Source: an uncultured Erysipelotrichaceae bacterium (lineage in GTDB: Bacteria; Bacillota_I; Bacilli_A; Erysipelotrichales; Erysipelotrichaceae). Taken from it: a stretch of DNA of 32,999 nucleotides. This document shows positions 16,299 through 23,302 of the stretch, piece by piece. The notes under the pieces were generated by a model. The model searched no databases, was not told the origin of the DNA, and was given only the letters and a program-made list of their open reading frames with translations. How positions within the stretch are numbered: position 1 is the first letter of the stretch; every line of letters starts with the position of its first letter. Made by a program: the position numbers and the translations under genes. Location of the stretch: positions 1-32,999 of the forward strand of contig OMYM01000005.1 in the NCBI GenBank assembly GCA_900315225.1, in the 5' to 3' direction.

Positions 16299-18128
16299 AT
16301 GATTCAAATAGAAGGATTGAAAATAGCATTTGACACTGTGGTATTGAATGCAAGCGACATCCGCATTCCCGAAAACAGGATTACATTGATCAAGGGAGCC
16401 AGCGGATCGGGCAAGACTTCCTTATTGTATCGCATCGGGCTGGTCAGTTCCGACAAAGGTTTTCGCTATCTCGTGGACGGAGAAGACCTGATGTCTTGGG
16501 ACGAAAAGAAGAAAGCTTCTTTTCGCGGGAGTCGGCTTAGCTTTGTTTTGCAGGACAACAGCATGTTCGAGCAATATGATGTCCTGGGAAACCTGAAGCT
16601 GTATGCATCGTTTGGCCATAAGCGCTACTCCGAGGAAGAATACAAGAAAATCCTGCGATCTGTCCGATTGCGAGTTCCTTTCAACCAGCCAGTCCAAACG
16701 CTTTCGGGAGGCGAAAGGCAACGCCTTGCTATCGCCTGCTGCCTGTGCAAGGACACGCCAATCATATTGATGGACGAACCGACAAGTTTTCTCGATGAGC
16801 AAAATGAAAAAACTGTCTTCAGCGTCATGCAGAGCATCGCTCACGAATACGGCAAGACAATCATTTTCTCTAGCCACAGCTCGGCGGCGCAGGATATCGC
16901 CGATGAAATATACGAGATCAAGAACCGTGAATTACACGAGACGAGGCATTGCGAAGATGTGGCATGTCTACCAAGGAAACATCGGATAAGCTCCGAGAAG
17001 CTTTCTTGGCTATCGTACTCTCTGTTTTTTCACAAGAAATTCAGAAAACTGGAAAACACCATCGTACTTGTTATTACGACCATTATCATCATGGTGACTG
17101 GCTTGTCTATCTACTCAACCCACTCCACAGCCAAGAGCATTCATGCCTTTGAGGAACTGTGCGAAAACCAATTGTTTGTCACGAAAGATGCGCGGGCTGC
17201 GACCGTAAACAATGATCTCGATGCTTTTTCCTTCAGCGAGGAAGACGCTTATCCCTTCGTTCGAACCTACGCCGTCATCGAGGGACGCACATATCCCGCG
17301 CTTCCTCTTTTCAAGCAAAACGACATTTCTCCCTACATATCCTACAAACTACAAGGAAACGGTGTTTACCTGAGTGAAACATTGTACCAAGACTTGATCC
17401 AAGCGCATGTCAATCCTGCCGACCTCTCCGTTCATTTGATCGCCCAATCCCCTTCAGGATTGATAGAATGCCAAGAAGTGTTCGTCCCCGAGATAATCCT
17501 TTCCAGTGCATACAAATGTTACTACCTCAGCGATCCTTCGCTTCCTTGCGCATTGGTGGATCATGAAATCCTTGATCGCTTCTACAAGGAATGCGGCGCA
17601 TATGAAAGTGATCAGTATATCGGCTACACGATCTTTGCGAATTCCTTCGAGGAATACCGCGAAACAGTTTTGCGCCTGCGGGAAAGCCATGGCGTGCAAG
17701 GATTCTTTGCCTATGGCAAGGAAGTCGAGCAGTTGACGCTTTCAGCCAAGCGCATGCATCGCATCATCGGCATTTCCGGGCATCTTTTGGCGATCACTGC
17801 AACTGCCATGCTAGAAATGATGTATTTCCACAAGAGGAACAAGGAAACGATGTTGCTGAAGCTGAATGGAGTCGCCAACGCCCAAATCCTAGGCATCCTG
17901 CTCCTGAACATGGCATTGCGCCTTTTCGTTGTGTTCGCTCTGTCTGGTATTTTTGCGGCAGGAGCATGTCACGCTTTCCAAATACCTTTGTCTTCCTACA
18001 TTGCCACGAATCTTTTAATCCTTTGCTGCATCACGTTGATTGAAGCTTTCTTGATGTTCTGGCACATCAAGAACATCTCCATCGAGAGTGTCATACGAGA
18101 ACAAGAGCAGGCAAAGCTCAACGCCTGA
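16299..18128 (+). CDS. ABC exporter, ATPase-permease fusion (MacB/FtsX-like)
   Basis: A 609-residue fusion of an N-terminal ATPase and a C-terminal permease. The start ATG at 16299 follows GAAAGGAGG; the open frame upstream lacks a site. Walker A is GASGSGKTS (about 34-42), the signature is LSGGERQRLAIA (about 135-146) and Walker B is IILMDEP (about 155-161). After about residue 245 comes one membrane helix (IVLVITTIIIMVTGLSIY), an extracytoplasmic domain of about 220 residues, and three helices near the C-terminus. This is the four-helix layout of MacB/FtsX-type transporters, which move peptides, lipoproteins or drugs rather than small solutes. The protein aligns end to end in layout with the split reverse-strand pair at 18938-21009. 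The substrate is unknown; peptide export or antibiotic-peptide defence is inference. Confidence 0.85.
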   Translation: MIQIEGLKIAFDTVVLNASDIRIPENRITLIKGASGSGKTSLLYRIGLVSSDKGFRYLVDGEDLMSWDEKKKASFRGSRLSFVLQDNSMFEQYDVLGNLKLYASFGHKRYSEEEYKKILRSVRLRVPFNQPVQTLSGGERQRLAIACCLCKDTPIILMDEPTSFLDEQNEKTVFSVMQSIAHEYGKTIIFSSHSSAAQDIADEIYEIKNRELHETRHCEDVACLPRKHRISSEKLSWLSYSLFFHKKFRKLENTIVLVITTIIIMVTGLSIYSTHSTAKSIHAFEELCENQLFVTKDARAATVNNDLDAFSFSEEDAYPFVRTYAVIEGRTYPALPLFKQNDISPYISYKLQGNGVYLSETLYQDLIQAHVNPADLSVHLIAQSPSGLIECQEVFVPEIILSSAYKCYYLSDPSLPCALVDHEILDRFYKECGAYESDQYIGYTIFANSFEEYRETVLRLRESHGVQGFFAYGKEVEQLTLSAKRMHRIIGISGHLLAITATAMLEMMYFHKRNKETMLLKLNGVANAQILGILLLNMALRLFVVFALSGIFAAGACHAFQIPLSSYIATNLLILCCITLIEAFLMFWHIKNISIESVIREQEQAKLNA

Positions 18129-18136
18129 TTCCCTGA

Positions 18137-18203
18137 AGTAGGGTAGAGTGAGGCATTTAGCCTCACCCTCCTCCTTGCACCGTACGTTTCGCGTATACGG
18201 CGC
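18137..18203 (-). ncRNA. Group II intron domains V and VI
   Basis: On the reverse strand, domain V (18177-18203) folds as GCGCCGTATACG, a CGAA loop and ACGTACGGTGC, the classic short catalytic hairpin. It is followed by the domain VI hairpin (18137-18172) built on TGAGGC/GCCTCA with flanking GGGT/ACCC pairing. The order and spacing match bacterial group II intron 3' ends. Confidence 0.65.
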
Positions 18204-18220
18204 TACATGCAATCATTGGT

Positions 18221-18565
18221 TTACGAATCTACCCAGGTAGTATTACAGAGGATTGACCAATTCCAGCCGATCCTCTTATTCAGCGCTATCAGGTTCTGGT
18301 ATATCATCCGAGGATGTTTCCATTGCTTGAGGACTGCCACCCTCACCTTATTCCTCATCCATCCTCCTACCGTTTGGTTCGGCTTGACGAATGTGAACGT
18401 CAGCGGCTTTGCCACCGCTTTGTTTCTCCAGGTGATTTCCTTCACCTTGTCCTTTAGGCGCTGCTTCCTTTTCTCGTCCACCTTGAGCATCCAGCCCTTG
18501 CTGCGTTTCCAGAACCCGAATCCCAATAGGCACAGGATTTCGTTCCCCGCTTCACCTAGGTATTT
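18221..18565 (-). pseudogene. Group II intron reverse transcriptase/maturase, C-terminal fragment
   Basis: A reverse-strand frame of about 114 codons with no proper start. It opens with the LtrA-type LLGFGFWKRSKG segment (typical text is FLGFSF/FLGFGF). KRKQRLKDKVKEIT of the maturase domain X region follows, then VKPNQTVGGW (the usual N-Q-x-x-x-G-W) and VLKQWKHPRMIYQNL (usual WKQWKKP). Between GGW and LKQWK about 20 residues of the normal family sequence are missing, so there is an internal deletion too. The upstream palm domain with the catalytic YADD is absent. The fragment cannot be active. Confidence 0.72.
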
Positions 18566-18672
18566 TCACCTTCGGTTTGCGGTTCCCTATGCTTGGCGAC
18601 AGCGCTAGCGACTGAACATCGGCGCGGGCATGGGTGAATTTCTCTATAAAGATTTTTTGCCAAGCGAGATCG

Positions 18673-18698
18673 AAAAAAAACCGCCCGTTTCCAGGCGG
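18673..18698 (-). terminator. Terminator of the split ABC exporter / XRE operon
   Basis: Read on the reverse strand, the stem CCGCC / GGCGG (18681-18698) is followed by eight T (18673-18680), just after the XRE gene. Confidence 0.82.
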
Positions 18699-18713
18699 GG
18701 CTATGCAAGTGCC

Positions 18714-18938
18714 TCATTTTTCATTTTCGAACAACATTTCTACGTTCACTTCGAGGATTCTTGCGATATTGCTTATCTTGTCAATCCCGATCAACGTCTT
18801 TCCTCTTTCCCATTTAGAAACCATGGTTCTGTCTATATTCATCTCTTTAGCAAGCTCTTCTTGGCTCATATTCCTCTTTTTCCGCCATTTCCTAATGTTT
18901 ATCCCAACGGTAAGAATGATATTATCTTGTTCATCCAT
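18714..18938 (-). CDS. XRE-family transcriptional regulator
   Basis: A 74-residue protein that is almost only a Cro/C1-type helix-turn-helix: IRKWRKKRNMSQEELAKEM then IDRTMVSKWERGKT (about 15-48), followed by IGIDKISNIARILEVNVEML. This is a complete small DNA-binding repressor with no sensor domain. Its ATG overlaps the stop of the ABC permease half (TAATG), so it is translationally coupled to the exporter. It is therefore likely to regulate that operon; the palindrome at 21049-21086 is the obvious candidate operator (inference). Confidence 0.85.
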   Translation of the reverse strand: MDEQDNIILTVGINIRKWRKKRNMSQEELAKEMNIDRTMVSKWERGKTLIGIDKISNIARILEVNVEMLFENEK

Positions 18939-20008
18939 TACACGCTTTTGCCATTCCTAATCAGGTCTGCAACAAGAGGAACCAGTACATGGCAAGCCAC
19001 CGTGAGAAGAATCAACAGAAGGAGCGATAGGAGTGATGGGAAGACCACTGTCCTTGCGGTCGCAGAGAAGATTGCCATGGAGAAAGCAAACAACAGGGCG
19101 TTTGTGACAAGACTCTGACCTGTATCCACAATATAGCGTTGTTTCCTTTGGGATTCAATTTCCTCTTTCGCCAATCCAAGTCCAGAGAGAACCCGATCAG
19201 TCTGCCTATCTTGCTTGATCCCAAGCAATGCCAACCCCAAGGAAAGAACCGCTACTGCCGCCGCAAACACCAGAGTTGCGGTCATATACGTTGTTTTCGC
19301 TCCAGAAATGCCCGTTGCCCAGCTGGCCTTGGACCGGAATTCGCTATTGACATAGTATCCCTTTCCTTTCAGCTCATCGATGATCGCGGGAACGTTATCC
19401 GGTGAATCCGGAAAAATGGAGTATGCGGTAGGCTTCCACGGCGTGTCCTCAATGACACGATAGAGATCCCCTTCCCTGTCTGCAGGCAATACATCGACCG
19501 TATAATCAGACCACTGATCATTATAGACATAAACGGTCTGTCTCTTCGTCTTGCGATGTTCCTCAATGAGCTTTTCTACCTCTCCTCTTTCCATGTATAT
19601 GACATACGGATACAATTCAAACATGCCAAAAGACCTGTCCTCCAAGATCCCCGCAATTGGAAATCTCACTTGTTCATACTCAATGACCGTGATGTAAGTT
19701 AAAGAAGTAGCATCCGCACCATACGCCCTGCCGTATTCATTGTATATCGGAACGCCGACCGTATACTCGATCTCCATTCCGTTGAGATCGTCCTCCTCAA
19801 TTCCCATCTGCTTGACAAAATACGATGCCAATTCTTTCGAAAGATAGATGCCTTCATCACCAAAGGCTTTTTCAACGGAAGCCATTGCCTTGTGATCCTT
19901 TAGATAACAGTTGATGCTTGGATAATCATTCGAAAACTCGTCCTGGTCATCCTCCGTATAATGAAAGGAGCCTTCCTTTGATTCGCCGCGATACAGGTTA
20001 ATGTCCAT
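18938..20008 (-). CDS. ABC exporter permease half (C-terminal part, split by frameshift)
   Basis: A 356-residue open frame. It begins in the extracytoplasmic domain (no N-terminal membrane helix) and ends with three or four hydrophobic segments (TATLVFAAAVAVLSLGLALL, LLFAFSMAIF, SLLLLILLTVACHVLVPLV), the FtsX-like end of a MacB-type permease. The frame is open upstream of the ATG back to about 20036 and reads GLDIFQRVEMDIN. One extra base there would join it directly to the ATPase part (20029-21009), giving about 690 residues with the same layout as the intact exporter at 16299-18128. It has no ribosome site of its own that I can trust. It is therefore probably one broken gene, or a real gene with a sequencing error. 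Confidence 0.7.
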   Translation of the reverse strand: MDINLYRGESKEGSFHYTEDDQDEFSNDYPSINCYLKDHKAMASVEKAFGDEGIYLSKELASYFVKQMGIEEDDLNGMEIEYTVGVPIYNEYGRAYGADATSLTYITVIEYEQVRFPIAGILEDRSFGMFELYPYVIYMERGEVEKLIEEHRKTKRQTVYVYNDQWSDYTVDVLPADREGDLYRVIEDTPWKPTAYSIFPDSPDNVPAIIDELKGKGYYVNSEFRSKASWATGISGAKTTYMTATLVFAAAVAVLSLGLALLGIKQDRQTDRVLSGLGLAKEEIESQRKQRYIVDTGQSLVTNALLFAFSMAIFSATARTVVFPSLLSLLLLILLTVACHVLVPLVADLIRNGKSV

Positions 20009-20028
20009 TTCAACTCTCTGGAAAATGT

Positions 20029-21009
20029 CTAGCCCTCAACCGTAATGTCATGCAAGGCAACGCCTAAGCCTAAGAGTCCTTCACTGTCATAGCGCCATTG
20101 TACTTCCTTGACATGGGGGATGGCGGTGATTTCCTCTATTTCCTCATCGGTGAACCAAGGATTTCCCGTCAGTTTGTTGTATCGGAGAATGTCATAGTCA
20201 TCATCTAGCCTTGGCTCTGTCTTGAATACGACAATCTCATCGGACTGGACGCTATCCATGGTCTTTTTCTGCGCTTTTGCGACAATGGTGGAGTATGTGT
20301 TGAAAAAGCATACGAGCAGGATGGAGAGGGTCAACATGAAAGACATGGCTTTCATGTATCCTTTTTGCCTTTCCTTCAAAAGGGAAAACGTCTTCTGGAG
20401 AATCTTTATGTTTGGCAGCGCGGATGACTGGATTTCCGATGTATCGCTTTTGAATAATTGCTTTGCCTCCATCGTTCCATCCTTGATCTCGTAAGAAAGA
20501 TCCGCACACCCCATCATTTCCTTGTCGTGCGTAAAAAGCAAGATAGGCTTGTTTCTTTTCCTCAAGGAATCAAGCAACTCAATATATATGGCCGCATATT
20601 CCATGTTTTGGGATGCCGTGGGTTCGTCAAGGAAATACATGTCCGCATCTGTCCCAATACATGCACAAAAGGCAGCGCGTTTCCTTTCTCCCCCGCTAAG
20701 GGAAGCCATCGGCTTGTCCCGTAGCTTTGCAAGCCCAAGCCTTTCCACAAGCATGTCCATGGGCAAGCAGGCGCCCCACAGCTCTGGACCAAGACACAGA
20801 TGCTCGTTTAGGGTCAGCCCGTCCAGGAATTCAGGCTCTTGCGCATCAATGGAAACATGGCATCGACAGTTTCGCAAAAGTTCCCTGAATAAAGAAGTCT
20901 TCCCGCTTCCACTTTCTCCCGTGACGCATGTGACCTTCCCTGGCACAAGCTCGATTTCCCCTGCCTTGAGAACGACATGGTCGCCATACATGATTTCATT
21001 GAATTTCAT
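20029..21009 (-). CDS. ABC exporter ATPase half (N-terminal part, split by frameshift)
   Basis: A 326-residue frame. Walker A is GESGSGKTS (about 31-39), the signature LSGGERKRAAFCA (about 105-117) and Walker B MYFLDEP (about 124-130). One membrane helix (SFMLTLSILLVCFFNTYSTI) lies near residue 225, then the first 80 residues of an extracytoplasmic domain. The protein then stops at TAG (20029-20031) in the middle of that domain. The ATPase aligns with the plus-strand exporter, for example VVLKAGEIELV and SGSGKTSL against VVLNASDIRIP and SGSGKTSL. The -10 TATAAT at 21038 and the palindrome behind it are its control region. It may export or expel a peptide; the substrate is unknown. Confidence 0.75.
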   Translation of the reverse strand: MKFNEIMYGDHVVLKAGEIELVPGKVTCVTGESGSGKTSLFRELLRNCRCHVSIDAQEPEFLDGLTLNEHLCLGPELWGACLPMDMLVERLGLAKLRDKPMASLSGGERKRAAFCACIGTDADMYFLDEPTASQNMEYAAIYIELLDSLRKRNKPILLFTHDKEMMGCADLSYEIKDGTMEAKQLFKSDTSEIQSSALPNIKILQKTFSLLKERQKGYMKAMSFMLTLSILLVCFFNTYSTIVAKAQKKTMDSVQSDEIVVFKTEPRLDDDYDILRYNKLTGNPWFTDEEIEEITAIPHVKEVQWRYDSEGLLGLGVALHDITVEG

Positions 21010-21037
21010 CTCATATCTCTTCTCACTTTCTACTCTA

Positions 21038-21043
21038 ATTATA
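21038..21043 (-). promoter_or_regulatory. -10 box of the split ABC exporter operon
   Basis: A perfect TATAAT on the reverse strand lies 28 bases upstream of the ATG at 21009. The position of the -35 is poor and falls inside the palindrome at 21049-21086. Confidence 0.6.
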
Positions 21044-21048
21044 TTTAC

Positions 21049-21086
21049 TTAAGACCGACAGTCCGATCATGGACTCTCGGTCTTAA
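21049..21086 (-). promoter_or_regulatory. Long palindrome, candidate operator
   Basis: TTAAGACCGA (21049-21058) and its perfect complement (21077-21086) enclose AGTCC/GGACT and a GATCAT centre; only one C:C pair is mismatched. It starts five bases upstream of the -10 box and covers the spacer and -35 position. The plus strand has six T a few bases past it, so a terminator function on that strand is a weaker alternative. Confidence 0.55.
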
Positions 21087-21145
21087 GCGTAATTTTTTAG
21101 CGAATGATTCCGCCAAAAACATTGTTGTTCATTGCACCTGTCAAA

Positions 21146-21520
21146 TTAAGACAATGTCATGTTTGAAGAATTGTAATAAAATTGGAAATCTCTGGTTGTA
21201 GAATCGTATTGATAAGAATACGAAGTCATTGTAACGGTGACAACAATATAAGCCTTGTAATCAAAAGTCGATCCATTGTCGAAAGCACACGACGAATACC
21301 CGTTCATCGCATTGCAAATAACATTGCTGGAAGCACTCCATTTTTTCGTACCTGTGATGTATCTCTTGGCGGTGCAATAAACGGTGCCTGAGCCAACGGA
21401 TGTAGAAACAGACTTGTTTTTTGTCAGTTGAACATATGTTGATGCGTTTACGCTTGCGACAGTCATCACAACCATAAGCACGCAACAACAATGCTTAAAT
21501 AATTCAATAAGTCTTTTCAT
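21146..21520 (-). CDS. Small secreted protein of unknown function
   Basis: A 124-residue protein; the ATG at 21520 follows AAAGGGG. A clear signal peptide has KR at residues 2-3, a hydrophobic core with the run CCCVLMVVMTVASV, and a cleavage-like VNA before STYVQ. The mature part (about 98 residues) is rich in Ser, Thr, Tyr and Asn, has three cysteines (VYC, VIC, SSC) and reads as alternating beta strands, ending FQFYYNSSNMTLS. I do not recognise a family. Overall it resembles secreted beta-rich bacteriocin-like proteins (lactococcin 972 style), but no signature is present. It has its own strong promoter and a leader of about 105 bases, and lies directly upstream of the split ABC exporter and XRE gene on the same strand. 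Confidence 0.7.
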   Translation of the reverse strand: MKRLIELFKHCCCVLMVVMTVASVNASTYVQLTKNKSVSTSVGSGTVYCTAKRYITGTKKWSASSNVICNAMNGYSSCAFDNGSTFDYKAYIVVTVTMTSYSYQYDSTTRDFQFYYNSSNMTLS

Positions 21521-21633
21521 GGCAACCCCTTTCATTTCATTTTTCTTTTTTACTCATTCGCCTAGGCAGTGGACGGTCTCCGTAAATCGCGTGTGGCACG
21601 GATGCCTTGGATCCAGCTTTTTGCACCTTTAAA

Positions 21634-21662
21634 AGCATAGCACATTAATAGATAAATTTCAA
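21634..21662 (-). promoter_or_regulatory. Strong promoter of the secreted-protein gene
   Basis: On the reverse strand TTGAAA (21657-21662), a 17-base spacer and TATGCT (21634-21639). The resulting leader to 21520 is about 105 bases long and contains small hairpins (GGCATCCGTGCC at 21595-21606 and ACGGAGACCGT near 21573-21583). Confidence 0.65.
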
Positions 21663-21724
21663 TATATATTTTGTGAATGATATGCACTTTATCTGTGTCT
21701 GTGATTGCTAAGAACATCATTAAT

Positions 21725-21750
21725 TAAAAAAGACGTGAAACCCACGTCTT
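21725..21750 (-). terminator. Terminator of the polysaccharide operon
   Basis: Read on the reverse strand, AAGACGTG / CACGTCTT with a five-base loop, followed by TTTTT. The stem contains part of the stop codon of the ATPase gene (21749-21751). Confidence 0.87.
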
Positions 21751-22504
21751 ATCTTCCCCCTTCATCAAGGTATTTCATGTATTGTTCCGCAACATCATCG
21801 ACCGGTCCCATTGCCTTGACAACGCCATGGGATAGCCATAATGCATTCTCGCATACCGAGCGAACAGAATCCATGGAATGGGATACAAACAAAAGGGTGG
21901 TTCCCTTTGCCCGCATTTCGGACATTCTTTGCTCGCATTTCTTCTGGAACGCTATATCGCCAACGGATAGAACCTCATCGCAAATCAGAACATCTGGATT
22001 AACGATGGTTGCGATGGAAAAGCCAAGACGGGCAGACATTCCGGAAGAGTAATTCTTGATGGGCATGTCGAGGAAGTTGTGTAGCTCGGCGAAGTCGACG
22101 ATTTCGTCAAAATGCTCGTCCATGAATTTCTCATCGAATCCAAGGACTGCACCATTGAGGTAAATGTTCTCTCTAGCCGTCAAATCGCCGTCAAATCCAG
22201 CGCCTAATTCAATCAATGGAGCCAATGTACCATAGGTTTCAACAGTGCCCTTGTAGGGCTTTAAAATGCCGCATATCATCTTCAACATTGTACTCTTGCC
22301 AGAGCCATTGGTTCCAATGATTCCCCAGGATTCTCCCTTGCGAACCTTGAACGAAACATCGTCCAGGGCAAGGAATTCCTTGAACATTAGCTGTCGTTTG
22401 ACTAGCTTGACAAAGTATTCCTTCAGGTTGTCTATCCTTTCGGACGCAATGTTGAAGCGGATTGTCGCATGGTCTACAACCACAGCATATTCTTCGTTGT
22501 TCAT
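21749..22504 (-). CDS. Polysaccharide ABC exporter, ATPase (Wzt/TagH/RfbE type)
   Basis: A 251-residue cytoplasmic ATPase that drives export of undecaprenyl-linked polysaccharide with the permease encoded just upstream. Walker A is GTNGSGKST (about 63-71), the signature YSSGMSARLGFSIA (about 157-170) and Walker B VLICDEVLS (about 176-184). The start follows TAGGAGG. The length corresponds to the nucleotide-binding domain alone; the C-terminal glycan-recognition domain of long Wzt proteins is absent, as in teichoic-acid TagH-like cores and mycobacterial RfbE. It is the last gene of the operon and its stop codon lies in the terminator. Confidence 0.9.
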   Translation of the reverse strand: MNNEEYAVVVDHATIRFNIASERIDNLKEYFVKLVKRQLMFKEFLALDDVSFKVRKGESWGIIGTNGSGKSTMLKMICGILKPYKGTVETYGTLAPLIELGAGFDGDLTARENIYLNGAVLGFDEKFMDEHFDEIVDFAELHNFLDMPIKNYSSGMSARLGFSIATIVNPDVLICDEVLSVGDIAFQKKCEQRMSEMRAKGTTLLFVSHSMDSVRSVCENALWLSHGVVKAMGPVDDVAEQYMKYLDEGGR

Positions 22505-22516
22505 TTTGCACGCCTC

Positions 22517-23302
22517 CTAGATATACAGGATAAACTTGTCCTGGGAACGATGGAATGTCAAGGCACCAAACAACAGCATTCCCAAAGACCACGCAAACCC
22601 CATCAGCACCAGTCCGCTTTCCGGCATCAATCCTTGCAAGGCAATGACCCTGAACTGTTGGATATATGCATACAGGGGGTTGATGTTTCGGATGAACCAT
22701 GCCATCTGCTCACTCACTTGCTCTATGGGATAGAAGATCGGGGTGCAGTACATCCATGCGGTCAAGAATGCCGCATAGATATATTGCACATCGCGGAAGA
22801 AAACAGTCGCCTGCGCCAAAAACAATCCCAGCCCCAAGGCAAACACAAACACCTGCAACAAGATTACCGGAACAAACAATAGTTTCCAGGTAAACCCTAC
22901 ACCAGTGAATATAAACACCAACAACATTGCCCCCAGTGAAAACAACATGTTCACAAAGGAAGATGAGACGATAGACATGGTGAAAATATACTTTGGTACA
23001 TATGTCTTCTTCAACAATGCCGCATTGCCTAGAATGCTCCACATTGCCTTTGTGGTTGCCTCGTTGACAAAGTTGAAGATCGTCTGCCCGATAATCAAAT
23101 ACACCGGATAGTTATCAATGTTAAAGCGAAACATGCTTGAAAACACAACAACCATGATTGCCATGATCATGAGAGGATTCAGCACGCTCCATATATAGCC
23201 AAGAAAACTGCGCCTGTATTTCAGCTTGATGTCCTTGGACACAAGCTGACGATACAATGGCATGTATCTTTTGATTACGCTCTTGTCAATTTTTTTCGTC
23301 AT
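22517..23302 (-). CDS. Polysaccharide ABC exporter, permease (Wzm/TagG/RfbD type)
   Basis: A 261-residue ABC-2 type permease. The N-terminal amphipathic segment LVSKDIKLKYRRSFLGYIWSVLNP (split here by role: the SFLGYIWSVLNP part is the family hallmark) precedes about six membrane helices. Other marks are FFRDVQYI at about residue 166 and MYCTPIFYP at about 184. It forms the transmembrane channel for lipid-linked glycan together with the ATPase 12 bases downstream. The gene begins inside the end of the preceding galactofuranosyltransferase gene (17-base overlap), with a GAAGGAG site 12 bases before the ATG, so expression of the two is coupled. Confidence 0.9.
   Translation of the reverse strand: MTKKIDKSVIKRYMPLYRQLVSKDIKLKYRRSFLGYIWSVLNPLMIMAIMVVVFSSMFRFNIDNYPVYLIIGQTIFNFVNEATTKAMWSILGNAALLKKTYVPKYIFTMSIVSSSFVNMLFSLGAMLLVFIFTGVGFTWKLLFVPVILLQVFVFALGLGLFLAQATVFFRDVQYIYAAFLTAWMYCTPIFYPIEQVSEQMAWFIRNINPLYAYIQQFRVIALQGLMPESGLVLMGFAWSLGMLLFGALTFHRSQDKFILYI

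Larger units (their letters stand above)
18130..18565 (-). mobile_element. 3' remnant of a group II intron
   Basis: Reverse-strand remnant containing, in order, the C-terminal part of the intron-encoded reverse transcriptase/maturase and intron RNA domains V and VI. The 5' part (domains I-III and the reverse-transcriptase palm) is gone. The 3' end falls directly behind the stop codon of the upstream plus-strand ABC gene. No functional intron remains. Confidence 0.7.

Noticed and set aside
18630..19118. Plus-strand frame of 162 codons
   Set aside because: It is antisense to the XRE gene and the permease end and has no domain or ribosome site.
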